Positions 16,861 through 25,549 of a DNA stretch of 64,000 bases are shown here, piece by piece; positions within the stretch are counted from its first letter, which is position 1; every line of letters starts with the position of its first letter. Both the position numbers and the translations under genes were made by a program. Origin of the DNA: Paenibacillus flagellatus (GTDB lineage: Bacteria; Bacillota; Bacilli; Paenibacillales; NBRC-103111); assembly GCF_003217775.1 (NCBI RefSeq), contig NZ_QJVJ01000006.1:186001-250000 (forward strand), read 5' to 3'. The notes under the pieces were generated by a model. The model saw only the letters and a program-made list of their open reading frames with translations. It had not been told where the DNA came from and did not search any database.

Positions 16861-18441
16861 AGCGTCCACGGCTGCTTTCTTGAGCAGATTGTGAGCAAGG
16901 GAAAGCCACCCGACCTCCAGACTTACTTTCGGTAAGCCTCGAAGCAGGAACCTTTTAAATCCACGGTTGTTCTTCATACAGCCAAACACAGGCTCCGGCT
17001 CGATCATGCGCCTCACGGCTAGGGCATATCCTTCTTCGCTGCGGAGCTTTTGCCTTGCTTGGTTTTTTAGCCGCAAATATTTCATGCTGACTTTGATCTC
17101 GCTGTCACCTTGGGCTTTCGTACACTGCGGCTTCAGTGGACAGTCCTCACAACCGGTACTTCGGTAATGTCGGTATTCGTTTTCGTACCCGCTTTCCGTT
17201 TTCTCCTTGCTCACTCAGTGGAAATGAAGCGTTTGTCCCGCTGCGCATGTCCACGTATCCGGTTCGCTGTTATAGGTCCAGTTGTCGATTTTGCTTATAT
17301 CCTTTTGCCAAGCTTTACTCTTTTCGCGGTGATAGGTGCTGTATTTGACAATGGCTTCGACTTCGTTCTGCTCCAAGTAGTCATAGTTCTCTTCGCCGCC
17401 ATAGCCGGCATCAGCGATAACGGTGCTTGGCAGCCTCCCTAACTGCGATTTTACTTTTTCGAGATGAGGGATGAGGCAGCGCGTATCGGTCGGCCGCTGG
17501 TGCAAACTATAGCCGACAATGAATTGATTTTCGGTGCCAATCTGCACATTGTATCCCGGCTTGAGCTGACCGTTGCGCATGTGATCTTCTTTCATTCGCA
17601 TAAAGGTAGCGTCATGGTCCGTTTTGCTGTAGCTGTTGCGTGTACCGAGAATGGCTTCTTGAGTCTCGTACTTCTGGAGGCGAGGGAGCAAGTCCTTACG
17701 GAGCATGCGCATCGCCTTCTTTAGCGGTTTGTCTTTCGGCTTCTCCTGCAGGCGCTCCTCCAATTGCTTGACGGCATGCTCCAGCTTTTCGCTGGTGATG
17801 GCAGAGGATTCGCCCAGCTCGCTCAGATCCCGGCCCCTGTGCGTTCCGTCTTCTTCCTTTTCGGCTTCCTTAATGGCGGCGAACAAATTCTGCACTTTCT
17901 CCTGGAGCTTGGCCTTCTGCTTCACGACAGCCTTCCCCCAAACAAACGTATACCGGTTGGCATTGGCTTCGATCTTGGTGCCATCTACAAAGTAGTGTTC
18001 CAGTTGCACGTAGTTCTCCTCAGCCAGGAATTGAAGTACGGCGGTGAACACCGTCTCCAGTACGGTTTTCATTCGCTCCGAACGAAAACGGTTGATGGTA
18101 CGAAAGTCCGGTCTTTGTCTGCCTGCGATCCACATGAACATGATGTTTTCCCGTACGGCCTTGGCGATCTGGCGAGAGGAGTAAATGCGCTGGGTGTAGG
18201 CGTAGATGATCACCTTGGTGAGCATTTTCGGATGATAACTGTCTCGTCCGCCTCCGGGGTAAGCGGCGTCGAAGATCGCATCGTCGAGGCGATTGACAGC
18301 GGCGTTGACGACACGAACGAGGTGATTTTGAGGAATGTCCTCTTCCAAATCCATTGGCAACCAAAGTTGATCCATGCTATATTGAATGTACAAAGAAACC
18401 GTCTCCTTTTCTAATGGTTGGTCGCACTTCCATTTTACCAA
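16825..18441 (-). pseudogene. IS1182-family DDE transposase interrupted by an in-frame TGA
   Basis: Reading starts at 18441 and runs 408 codons to TGA at 17217-17215. The same frame then continues without a gap for 129 more codons to TAG at 16825. The N-terminal part has the IS1182 features (YSMDQLWLPMDLEEDIP, HPKMLTKVIIYAY, DFRTINRFR, YFVDGTKIEANANRYTFVW, TVIADAGYGGEENYDYL). The C-terminal part holds the Cys cluster CEDCPLKPQC and the late Arg/Glu-rich DDE region. A single nonsense change therefore splits an otherwise intact 538-residue transposase; the product is probably inactive, although the second half could be re-initiated at the GTG at 17214. Confidence 0.88.
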
Positions 18442-18619
18442 GGAACGGTTTCTTTTTGTTGCACAAAATGAAGCGAGGGTGCCCCTCAGCCATTTTCATG
18501 GCTTTTGGGACACCCTCTTTTGGGCGTGTTGTCGGGCGGCGTTCAGCCGTTCGGCGATCCGATTTTTGGCCCGGTGTGGTACAATATAGAATAATGCGAA
18601 AGATGAAACGAGGCGATCC

Positions 18620-19501
18620 ATGTTGGCGGTGCGTCGGTTAAAACCTAAAAACGATTTTATTTTTCAACGCTTGTTCGGCGAACAAGAAACAAAGGACAGT
18701 TTGATCTCTTTACTTAACGCCATACTTCGGCTGGATGACGATAAGCGGATCACCGATTTGACGGTAATTGAGAACAAACAGCTAAGCAAACAACTGATCG
18801 ACGACAAGACGGGGCGGCTTGATGTCCGAGCCGAAACGCACGACCGCATGCAGATCGACATCGAAGTCCAACTAACGGATCAGCGCAATATGGCGCGACG
18901 TACGTTGTTTTATTTGGCCAAAATGTACGTCGATTCCATAAAGGCGGGCCAAAAATATGAAGACTTGAAGAAGACTGTCGCGATCAACATACTGGACTTC
19001 AACCTGCTCGATATTCGGCGGTACCACAGCACCTTTCATTTCTATGAAGATCATGAAGCCGATTATATGTTGACCGATGCTTTGGAATGCCATTTTATCG
19101 AGTACCCCAAGTTCCGGGAAGTACCGAAAAATTTCGACGATCCGCTGCACCGCTGGTTGTTGTTTTTAGACGAGAAGCTTCCGCAAACCGATCTGGAGGA
19201 GCTGATGAAGATGGATCCGGTCATTAAAAAGACGGAAGAACGGCTGGAATGGCTGAGCGCCGACGAAGAAACAGTGAGATTATACGAAGCCCGGGAGCAT
19301 TCACGCATCGAACGTAACAGCCTCATCGCCGATGCGGAAGCGAAAGGCTACGAGAAAGGGATCGAGAAAGGGATCGAGAAAGGCATCGAGAAAAACAAGG
19401 AAGAGATAGCAAGGAACATGCTGCATAAAGGGATGGACGCGGTGCTTGTAGCCGAGCTTACCGGTCTGTCGCTTGCGGAAGTCGAGCGGCTGAAGAAGTG
19501 A
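18620..19501 (+). CDS. Rpn family recombination-promoting nuclease/putative transposase
   Basis: This 293-residue protein has the Rpn/PDDEXK_2 opening LKPKNDFIFQRLFGEQETKD, the nuclease core GRLDVRAETHDRMQIDIEVQL (Asp and Glu-x-Gln metal ligands) and the long helical middle with FHFYEDHE. The C-terminus carries three near-identical 12-base units (19352-19387) coding GIEK repeats, a feature typical of these proteins, then a small helical tail ending LSLAEVERLKK. ATG at 18620 follows GAGG by 6 bases. E. coli Rpn proteins are DNA endonucleases that raise recombination; they are usually single mobile-like genes, which fits its place 98 bases after an insertion sequence. Confidence 0.88.
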   Translation: MLAVRRLKPKNDFIFQRLFGEQETKDSLISLLNAILRLDDDKRITDLTVIENKQLSKQLIDDKTGRLDVRAETHDRMQIDIEVQLTDQRNMARRTLFYLAKMYVDSIKAGQKYEDLKKTVAINILDFNLLDIRRYHSTFHFYEDHEADYMLTDALECHFIEYPKFREVPKNFDDPLHRWLLFLDEKLPQTDLEELMKMDPVIKKTEERLEWLSADEETVRLYEAREHSRIERNSLIADAEAKGYEKGIEKGIEKGIEKNKEEIARNMLHKGMDAVLVAELTGLSLAEVERLKK

Positions 19502-19861
19502 GCCGAAGACCGCGAAAAACGGGGATCTCTCCGGCACACCGAGGCATGGCACACAAACCGCTTCAATAGGATTTCATCCAACTAGAGAGAACGCAAGGCG
19601 GAGACGAATGAAGCGTACATTGGATCGTTTCCAATGAAGCTTTCATCTTAGGGCCGATCCCGGCTAATCGGTTGGATTAAATCCAACGGATCATCCCGAC
19701 GGCCGCGTTAAAGTATGCCTGCACCTGCCCGCACAACGCACGGCTCCGAGCTCAGTAGGCTTCGCCTGTCGGCGATCGGCCGACAACACCCCAACCGCCC
19801 GCCCCTGCCGCAGATCGACGCCGATCCGCAAGGGCGGGCGGACGCCGTTCCGCTACAGCCG
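19502..19861. other. gap between Rpn gene and fucosidase gene
   Basis: No gene is supported in these 360 bases. The only structure seen is a 15-base perfect palindrome, TTGGATTAAATCCAA, at 19672-19686, and a similar TTGGAT/ATCCAA theme in the preceding 100 bases (around 19566-19585 and 19620-19633). No clear terminator for the convergent genes was found. Confidence 0.5.
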
Positions 19862-22177
19862 CTACGCCCGCTCCGGCCGCAGCCGGTAGCTCCGCCCCGC
19901 TCCCGCGTCGAAGCGGAGCGGCCCGTCGCCGCGGGCGAGCGGCGGCCCGTCGACCGCTCCCGCCGGCGTCTCCGCCGTCACGGCGAGCGGGACGTCGGCC
20001 CGCACGACGCAGGCGCCTCCGGCGGCCGAGCGGACGACGGCTTCGGTCAGGACGCCATCGCGCCACGCGATGTCGACCTCGAAGCCGCCGCGCGCCCGCA
20101 GCCCCCGGACGCGGCCTCCCGGCCACGCCTTCGGCAGCGCCGGCAGCAGCCGCAGCTCCCCGCCGTGCGACTGGAGCAGCATCTCCGCGACGGCCGCCGC
20201 CCCGCCGAAGTTCGCGTCGATCTGGAACGGCGGATGGTCGCCGAACAAGTTCGGGTGAACCGCCTTCGCCAGCAGCGCATGCAAATTGTCGTACGCCTGC
20301 TCGCCGTCCTCGAGCCGCGCCCAGAAGTTGATAATCCACGCCCGGCTCCAGCCGGTGTGGCCGCCGCCGTGACGCAGGCGCCGCTCCAGCGTCACGCGCG
20401 CCGCCTGCGCGAGCTCCGGCGTGCCGCGCAGCGTAATTTGCTCGCCCGGATGAAGGGCGAACAAATGGGAGATGTGCCGATGGCCGGGCTCCGGCTCCTC
20501 GTAATCGACCGACCATTCCATCAGCTGGCCGTGCTTCCCGATTTCCGGCTGCGGCAGCCGTCGGATCGCCTCCTCCAGCTTCGCCCGGAATTCGTCGTCG
20601 ACCGCAAGCCGGCGCGACGCCTCGATGCAGCCGTCGAACAAGGCGAACACGATTTGCGCGTCCATCGACGGGCCGACGCACAGGCAGCCGACGTTGCCGT
20701 TCGGCAGCCTATAGCGGTTTTCCGGCGACAGCGACGGCGCCGTCACGAGCCGGCCGCGATCGTCCTCGACGAGGAAATCGAGGAAAAACTCCGCCGCTTC
20801 CTTCAGGATCGGATAAGCCCGCTCGGCCAGGAACGTCTCCGACCGGCCGAACCGGTAATGGTCCCACGCGTGCAAAGCGAGCCACGCCCCTCCGGTCGGC
20901 CAGAAGACGGCGGGGATGTAGTTGCCCTGGATGGCCGTGTCCGCCCACAAATCGGTCGCGTGATGGGCGACGAAGCCCCGCGCCCCGTATACCGTCCTCG
21001 CCGTCCGCCGCCCGTTCTCGCGGAGCCGGTCGAGCAGGTCGAACACCGGCTCGTGGCATTCGGCCAAATTGGCGACCTCCGCCGGCCAATAATTCATCTG
21101 CAGGTTGATGTTGATATGATAGTCCGACTCCCACGGCGGCGTAAAGCTATCGCACCAGATGCCCTGCAGGTTGGCCGGAAGCGTGCCCGGACGGGAGCTG
21201 GCGAGCAGCAAATATCGCCCGTACTGAAAAAACAACGCCTCGAGACCGGCGTCCCGCCCGCCGTCCCGCACCCGCGCGAGCCGCTCGTCCGTCGGCAGCG
21301 CCGCCATCGCGACGGCGTCCGCGGCGTCCGCCGCATCCAGCTCGAGCGACACCCGGTCGAACAAGGCGCGATGCGCCGCGACGTGACGCTCGCGAAGAGA
21401 AGCATAGCCGAGCCGGGCGGCCGCTTCCGCCTGCGCGACGGAGACGGCGCGCGGATCGTCGTGGCGGAACGACGTCTGGCTCGCGACGATGAACGTCACC
21501 GCATCCGCGCCTTCGACGCACAAATAGTTGCCGACGATGCTCACGCTTCCGCCGTCGGCCACCGCCTTCAGCGCGGCGGCGTACGTCACCCCGTCCGCCC
21601 CGCATCGTCCGCTCATGACGATCGTATCCGGCCCGGCCGGCCCGACGTCACCTTCGAACGGCCGTCGGCTCAAGCTGGCGATGACCGTCACGCCGCCGGC
21701 CGCCTCCGCGGTCAGCCGGACGACGAGCGCCTGATCCTCCGCGCTCGCAAACGTTTCGCGGCGATGCTTCGTCCCCCCCGACGCGAACTCGACGGACGCG
21801 ATTGCCGTCGCCAAATCAAGCTCGCGCGAATAATCGGAGACGTCCTGCGCCACGCCCTCGAACTGCAGCTTCAAATCGCCGAGCGTCTGATACGGCCCGA
21901 AATGCTGCGGCACCGACGTCATCGCCGTTCGCGCGAGCCGCTCCGCCTCCTGCGGCTTCCCTTCGAACAGCAGCCGGCGAATGTCCCCGAGATGGCGGAG
22001 CGCCTCCGGATTGTCCCGCTCGCGCGGTCCCCCGTACCATACGGAATCCTCGTTCAATTGAATGCGTTCCTCGGCCGTGCCGCCGAACACCATGCCGCCA
22101 AGCCGGCCGTTGCCGACCGGCAGCGCCTGCACCCACGCTTGAGCGGGCCGTTTGTACCGCAGCTTCGTCTCGTTCAT
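19862..22177 (-). CDS. glycoside hydrolase family 95 alpha-L-fucosidase
   Basis: The 771-residue protein opens with the GH95 N-terminal beta-sandwich ([33 protein letters not shown]). It continues into the (alpha/alpha)6 catalytic domain with [34 protein letters not shown] (the Asn pair that positions water), [15 protein letters not shown] (acid Glu) and [20 protein letters not shown] (catalytic Asp region). All expected catalytic positions are present. There is no signal peptide, so it should act in the cytosol on imported alpha-1,2-fucosylated oligosaccharides. ATG at 22177 is 7 bases from GGAG. It stands alone, under its own promoter and palindromic operator. Confidence 0.94.
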   Translation of the reverse strand: MNETKLRYKRPAQAWVQALPVGNGRLGGMVFGGTAEERIQLNEDSVWYGGPRERDNPEALRHLGDIRRLLFEGKPQEAERLARTAMTSVPQHFGPYQTLGDLKLQFEGVAQDVSDYSRELDLATAIASVEFASGGTKHRRETFASAEDQALVVRLTAEAAGGVTVIASLSRRPFEGDVGPAGPDTIVMSGRCGADGVTYAAALKAVADGGSVSIVGNYLCVEGADAVTFIVASQTSFRHDDPRAVSVAQAEAAARLGYASLRERHVAAHRALFDRVSLELDAADAADAVAMAALPTDERLARVRDGGRDAGLEALFFQYGRYLLLASSRPGTLPANLQGIWCDSFTPPWESDYHININLQMNYWPAEVANLAECHEPVFDLLDRLRENGRRTARTVYGARGFVAHHATDLWADTAIQGNYIPAVFWPTGGAWLALHAWDHYRFGRSETFLAERAYPILKEAAEFFLDFLVEDDRGRLVTAPSLSPENRYRLPNGNVGCLCVGPSMDAQIVFALFDGCIEASRRLAVDDEFRAKLEEAIRRLPQPEIGKHGQLMEWSVDYEEPEPGHRHISHLFALHPGEQITLRGTPELAQAARVTLERRLRHGGGHTGWSRAWIINFWARLEDGEQAYDNLHALLAKAVHPNLFGDHPPFQIDANFGGAAAVAEMLLQSHGGELRLLPALPKAWPGGRVRGLRARGGFEVDIAWRDGVLTEAVVRSAAGGACVVRADVPLAVTAETPAGAVDGPPLARGDGPLRFDAGAGRSYRLRPERA

Positions 22178-22200
22178 CTTTCTTCTCCTCCTCGCATCGT

Positions 22201-22248
22201 TGAGGTTACCGGTAACCTCAATGTAAACGCATACCCACTTTCTGTCAA
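22201..22248 (-). promoter_or_regulatory. GH95 promoter with a perfect 20-bp LacI-type palindrome
   Basis: On the minus strand, TTGACA (22248-22243) and TACATT (22225-22220) are 17 bases apart. TGAGGTTACCGGTAACCTCA (22220-22201) begins at the last base of the -10 and covers the start site. The CG-centred form is typical of LacI-family operators. A sequence with 12 of 14 matches to the catabolite (cre) consensus, TGTAAACGCATACC, lies at 22222-22235 inside the spacer. No LacI gene is found in the window. Confidence 0.8.
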
Positions 22249-22261
22249 TGCCAAAAATACG

Positions 22262-22293
22262 AAAAGGACGGCCAGCCGCTCGGCTGACCGTCC
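22262..22293 (-). terminator. terminator after the small gene at 22325
   Basis: A 12-bp stem with one mismatch (GGACGG..CAGCC pattern, loop GAGC) is followed on the minus strand by CTTTTCG. It lies 32 bases past the stop at 22325. Confidence 0.65.
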
Positions 22294-22324
22294 CCTACAT
22301 GGAGCTTATAGCATATGAAATTCG

Positions 22325-22582
22325 TCAATCGTCGTCCTCGTCGTCTTCGCCTGCGGCCAGACGCCGCAAATATTCTTCGTCCGCGCGGTCGCGGGCGCGT
22401 CCCTTGTCCTTCAGCCGCTCGATCGCCGGCATGATGAGCAGATCGACTTCCTTCTGCACCGTATAAGCGAGATCGTGCCGGTCGACCGATTCGAGAAACG
22501 AACCGACCTCCATCAGCGCGTTGTACCGGTCCAGCTCTCCGCGGGTCAGCAGCCCCCGCACTTGAACGCTGCAATGTCTCAC
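22325..22582 (-). CDS. small acidic conserved hypothetical protein, 85 residues
   Basis: GTG at 22582 lies 7 bases after AGGAGGT. The protein begins MRHCSVQVRGLLTRGELDRYN, has a helical, charged middle (RHDLAYTVQKEVDLLIMPAIERL) and ends in a strongly acidic run (EDDEDDD). It follows the NADH dehydrogenase gene by 37 bases and is probably co-transcribed. I do not recognise the family; no metal, nucleotide or DNA-binding motif is evident. Confidence 0.7.
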   Translation of the reverse strand: MRHCSVQVRGLLTRGELDRYNALMEVGSFLESVDRHDLAYTVQKEVDLLIMPAIERLKDKGRARDRADEEYLRRLAAGEDDEDDD

Positions 22583-22619
22583 GGGCGTTACCTCCTACCG
22601 GAACCGTCTCATGCGGCCG

Positions 22620-23810
22620 TCAAAACTTTCCTTTGCGCAGGACGAGCGGAATGCCGCCGATGATGTACAAATACCGCAGGTCGATCAGCTTCTTCATCAG
22701 CGCCGCCATGCCGCCCTTCAGCTTCTTGCCGAACACGATGCCGATCGCCTCGCCCTTGCCGAGCGATGCGACGACGCCCTTGTTGTCGAACTTGAATTCG
22801 CGCAGCGGCTGGTTGCGGATCGATGCGACCAAATTGTACGCGCAAGTGACGCCCTGCTGCATCGCGATCTGGGCCGTTGGCGGATAAGGCCGTCCTTGAT
22901 CGTTGATAATAAGGGAGCAATCGCCGATAATGTATACATTTTCAAACTGAGTCGTCCGCAAAAATTCGTCGACCTTGACGCGGCCGCGCATCGCCTCGAA
23001 GCCGGCCTGCTCGACGAGACGGTTGCCGCGAATGCCTCCCGTCCAGACGACGGTCGACGATCGGATCGTTTCCCCGTCGGCGAGCACGACGCCGTCCGGC
23101 GTGCATTCCTTGATCGCGGTGGCGATTTTGAACGTGACGCCTTTGTTCGTCAGCACTTGCATCGCGTATTCGACGAGCTCCGGATCGAAGCCCGGCAGCG
23201 CCGTCGGGGCCGCTTCGATGTTATATATTTTGACAAGCGACGGGTCGACGTCGAACTCCTTGCACAGCTTCGGAATACGGTCGGCCAGCTCGCCGATGAA
23301 CTCGATGCCGGTGAAGCCCGCTCCGCCGACGACGAATGTCAGGTAATCTTTCCGTTCGGGCTCGCGCTTGAACTTGGCGAACTGGTACTCGATATGCTCG
23401 CGGATCAAGCGGACGCTGTTGATGCTGCGAATGTTGAGCGCATATTCTTGAAGCCCGGGGATGCCGAACGTTTCCGACTCTCCGCCGAGACCGATAACCA
23501 AGTAATCGTAGGACAGCGTGCCGTCCTCTAGGATGACTTTTCTCTCCTGGGGCTTGATTTGGACGACGGTCGATTTGACGAAATCGATCTTGAACTCGTC
23601 GATCAGCTTGGAGATGCTGACTCGCGCATTCTCCGGATCGTCGGTTCCGGCCGCAGGCATGTGCAGGTGCGTCGTGATGTAATGATAGTCGTGCTTGTTG
23701 ACCAGCGTGACGTTCGCTTCGTTATAATTGAGCTCCTTCTGCAGCCTCAGAGCGGTCAGCACGCCACCGTAGCCTGCGCCCAAAATGACGATTCTTGGAA
23801 CTGTGCTCAT
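22620..23810 (-). CDS. type II NADH dehydrogenase (NDH-2, YumB-like)
   Basis: This 396-residue flavoprotein has two Rossmann motifs, ILGAGYGGVLTALRLQKEL for FAD and FVVGGAGFTGIEFIGELAD for NADH, plus the NDH-2 elements VNKHDYHYITTHLHMPAAGT, TVVWTGGIRGN and YIIGDCSLI followed by PYPPTAQIAMQQG. The C-terminus lacks a membrane helix but has the amphipathic stretch LKGGMAALMKKLIDLRYLY that docks NDH-2 to the membrane. It passes electrons from NADH to menaquinone without pumping protons. A Rex box overlaps its -35. It diverges from a ferredoxin-NADP reductase gene, as yumB and yumC do in B. subtilis. Confidence 0.93.
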   Translation of the reverse strand: MSTVPRIVILGAGYGGVLTALRLQKELNYNEANVTLVNKHDYHYITTHLHMPAAGTDDPENARVSISKLIDEFKIDFVKSTVVQIKPQERKVILEDGTLSYDYLVIGLGGESETFGIPGLQEYALNIRSINSVRLIREHIEYQFAKFKREPERKDYLTFVVGGAGFTGIEFIGELADRIPKLCKEFDVDPSLVKIYNIEAAPTALPGFDPELVEYAMQVLTNKGVTFKIATAIKECTPDGVVLADGETIRSSTVVWTGGIRGNRLVEQAGFEAMRGRVKVDEFLRTTQFENVYIIGDCSLIINDQGRPYPPTAQIAMQQGVTCAYNLVASIRNQPLREFKFDNKGVVASLGKGEAIGIVFGKKLKGGMAALMKKLIDLRYLYIIGGIPLVLRKGKF

Positions 23811-23845
23811 CTGTTATCCCTTCCATATCCTTGTTGGTTTTGCTC

Positions 23846-23883
23846 TCTATACGTTCTTCTTAACATTGTGAAAAATGACACAA
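23846..23883 (-). promoter_or_regulatory. NDH-2 promoter with a Rex box
   Basis: TTGTGAAAAATGACACAA at 23866-23883 matches the Rex operator TTGTGA-N6-TCACAA at 11 of 12 fixed positions. On the minus strand, TTTTCA (23874-23869) and TATAGA (23851-23846), 17 bases apart, form a promoter whose -35 lies inside the box. Rex binds when NADH is low, so the site would link NADH dehydrogenase supply to the NADH/NAD+ ratio. Confidence 0.75.
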
Positions 23884-24044
23884 GCGCACATGCGTCGATC
23901 GCATCTGCGGCCCCATTCGGTCCCGCACGCGGCGGCTTAAGCCCGCTTCCGGCGCTTGTACGCAATTTCTCCAATCCTATGAACGTTTATCAAGTGCAAT
24001 CATATATCTTCCCATACAAAATATCAAGCGCCAAGATGTCTAAA

Positions 24045-24101
24045 TTTTGTCGTTATTTGTGACAAAATCGCTTCCCTTCGACTAGTTTGGAAGTTTATAA
24101 T
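24045..24101 (+). promoter_or_regulatory. promoter region of the ferredoxin-NADP reductase with inverted repeat
   Basis: An inverted repeat TTTTGTC-N9-GACAAAA lies at 24045-24067, and a -10 TATAAT at 24096-24101 with a poor -35. The repeat is positioned to act as an activator or repressor site; I cannot name the protein. The rest of the 330-base divergent gap (23811-24140) holds the Rex box and nothing else that I see. Confidence 0.5.
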
Positions 24102-24140
24102 GAGATGGTGTGAAAATACGACTCGGAGGTGTCAAGTTTC

Positions 24141-25142
24141 GTGTCATCGAACGTACAGAGCCAACCATTGACCGACATCATCATTATCGGCGGCGGGCCT
24201 GCCGGTATGTTTGCGGCGTTCTATGCGGGAATGCGTCAAGCGTCCGTCAAAATTATCGAGAGCATGCCGCAGCTGGGCGGACAGCTTGCTGCGCTTTACC
24301 CTGAAAAATACATTTACGACGTTGCGGGCTTTCCGAAGGTGACGGCCCAGGAGCTGGTCAACCGGCTGAACGAGCAAATGAGCCATTTTCCGGTCGACGT
24401 CTGCCTCGAAGAAAAAGTGCTCAAGGTCAGAAAACTGGACGAACGCCATTTCGAGGTGGAAACGGACAAGGGCGTCCATTCGTCGAAGGCGATCATCATT
24501 ACGGCCGGGGTCGGCGCATTCGAGCCGCGCAGGCTGGAGCTGCCGGAGGCGGCGAAGTTCGAGAAACAAAACCTTCATTATTTCGTCAGCGATCTGAACA
24601 AGTTCGCCGGCCAAAAGGTGCTCATCAGCGGCGGCGGCGACTCCGCGGTCGACTGGGCGCTCATGCTGGAGCCGATCGCCGAGAAGGTGACGCTCATTCA
24701 CCGCCGCGACAAGTTCCGCGCGCACGAGCATAGCGTCGAGCTGCTCATGAAATCGAAAGTGAACGTCGTGACGCCGAAAGAGATCGAAAGCTTGAACGGA
24801 ACCGACCGCATCGAATCGGTCACGATCAAGGACGTCAAGTCCGGCGCCGTCGAGAACGTGCCGGTCGACGCGGTTATCGTCAACTTCGGCTTCGTCTCCT
24901 CCATCGGGCCGATCGCCGAATGGGGACTGACGATCGACGGCGGCTCCATCGTCGTCGATTCCCGTCAGGAGACGTCGATTCCGGGCATTTTCGCCGCGGG
25001 CGACATTACGACGTATCCCGGCAAGCTGAAGCTGATCGCCGTCGGCTTCGGCGAGGCGCCAACCGCCATCAACAACGCCAAAGTGTACATCGATCCGGAT
25101 GCGAAGCTGTCCCCGGGCCACAGCAGCAACATGAAGTTTTAA
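24141..25142 (+). CDS. yumC: ferredoxin-NADP+ reductase, thioredoxin-reductase-like (YumC type)
   Basis: The protein has the FNR2 pattern: FAD motif [20 protein letters not shown], the signature [26 protein letters not shown] motif [19 protein letters not shown] and C-terminal FAD loop [19 protein letters not shown]. It lacks the CxxC pair of thioredoxin reductases, which distinguishes YumC-type ferredoxin/flavodoxin-NADP reductases. GTG at 24141 is chosen because GGAGG ends 11 bases upstream; an earlier GTG at 24129 overlaps that ribosome site. Length is 333 residues, normal for the family. It ends in a strong terminator. Confidence 0.94.
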   Translation: MSSNVQSQPLTDIIIIGGGPAGMFAAFYAGMRQASVKIIESMPQLGGQLAALYPEKYIYDVAGFPKVTAQELVNRLNEQMSHFPVDVCLEEKVLKVRKLDERHFEVETDKGVHSSKAIIITAGVGAFEPRRLELPEAAKFEKQNLHYFVSDLNKFAGQKVLISGGGDSAVDWALMLEPIAEKVTLIHRRDKFRAHEHSVELLMKSKVNVVTPKEIESLNGTDRIESVTIKDVKSGAVENVPVDAVIVNFGFVSSIGPIAEWGLTIDGGSIVVDSRQETSIPGIFAAGDITTYPGKLKLIAVGFGEAPTAINNAKVYIDPDAKLSPGHSSNMKF

Positions 25143-25159
25143 TAGCGGCTTTTCACGCA

Positions 25160-25193
25160 AAAAGGTATTCCGACAACCGTCGGAATACCTTTT
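25160..25193 (+). terminator. rho-independent terminator of yumC
   Basis: The 15-bp perfect stem AAAAGGTATTCCGAC and its complement, loop AACC, runs into TTTTCTTT. Confidence 0.9.
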
Positions 25194-25284
25194 CTTTCAT
25201 TATAATGCGAATCCGCCGCCGCTGCGCGGGGCACGCTATCCGTAATCGGCCGCAGCCATATTCCACGGAAAGGGGACAGCTTTC

Positions 25285-25539
25285 ATGACATCATCCGTTT
25301 GCCCGCTCTGCAACGGGCTTCTCCCCCTGCATGCGCCTTGCCCGAATTGCGGCCAGCCGCTGACGGACGGCGGCAGGCTCGACGATTATACGGGGCCTTA
25401 CGCCCCTTATCGGCCGATCGACGATATGAAGCTGACGAACGGCTATCCGGATTTGGCCGAGCATACGTGCATTCACCGGACGTACTGCGCGGCATGCGGC
25501 CGGGACGCCGTCCTGCAGGTGAAGGAATGGGATTCTTAA
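25285..25539 (+). CDS. small double zinc-ribbon protein, 84 residues
   Basis: Two cysteine knuckles, CPLC and CPNC, occur in the first 25 residues and CAAC near residue 73, with a further Cys and two His between them (HTCIHRTYC), suggesting one or two structural zinc sites. The middle (DDYTGPYAPYRPIDD) is Tyr/Pro-rich. ATG at 25285 follows AAGGGGA. It has no operon partner and no transmembrane helix. The family is not known to me. Confidence 0.75.
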   Translation: MTSSVCPLCNGLLPLHAPCPNCGQPLTDGGRLDDYTGPYAPYRPIDDMKLTNGYPDLAEHTCIHRTYCAACGRDAVLQVKEWDS

Positions 25540-25549
25540 CGGCCGGCGT

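Larger units (their letters stand above)
16748..18521 (-). mobile_element. IS1182-type insertion sequence
   Basis: The ends are perfect 20-bp inverted repeats (16748-16767, AAAAGAGGGTGTCCCAAAAG, and its complement at 18502-18521). If the outer AAAA/TTTT is flank, the repeat is 16 bp. Total length is about 1.77 kb with one transposase read leftwards. I see no direct target duplication next to the repeats. The element is inserted 16 bases downstream of murQ. Confidence 0.9.

Noticed and set aside
17214-17217. Programmed readthrough or selenocysteine at the transposase TGA
   Set aside because: No SECIS-like stem next to the codon and the IS1182 family is not known to recode; a nonsense mutation is simpler.
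19715-22318. A rightward open frame of 867 codons across the GH95 gene
   Set aside because: It is antisense to a GH95 gene with all motifs, a promoter and a ribosome site; its translation is Arg/Pro-rich low complexity, as expected from a GC-rich shadow.
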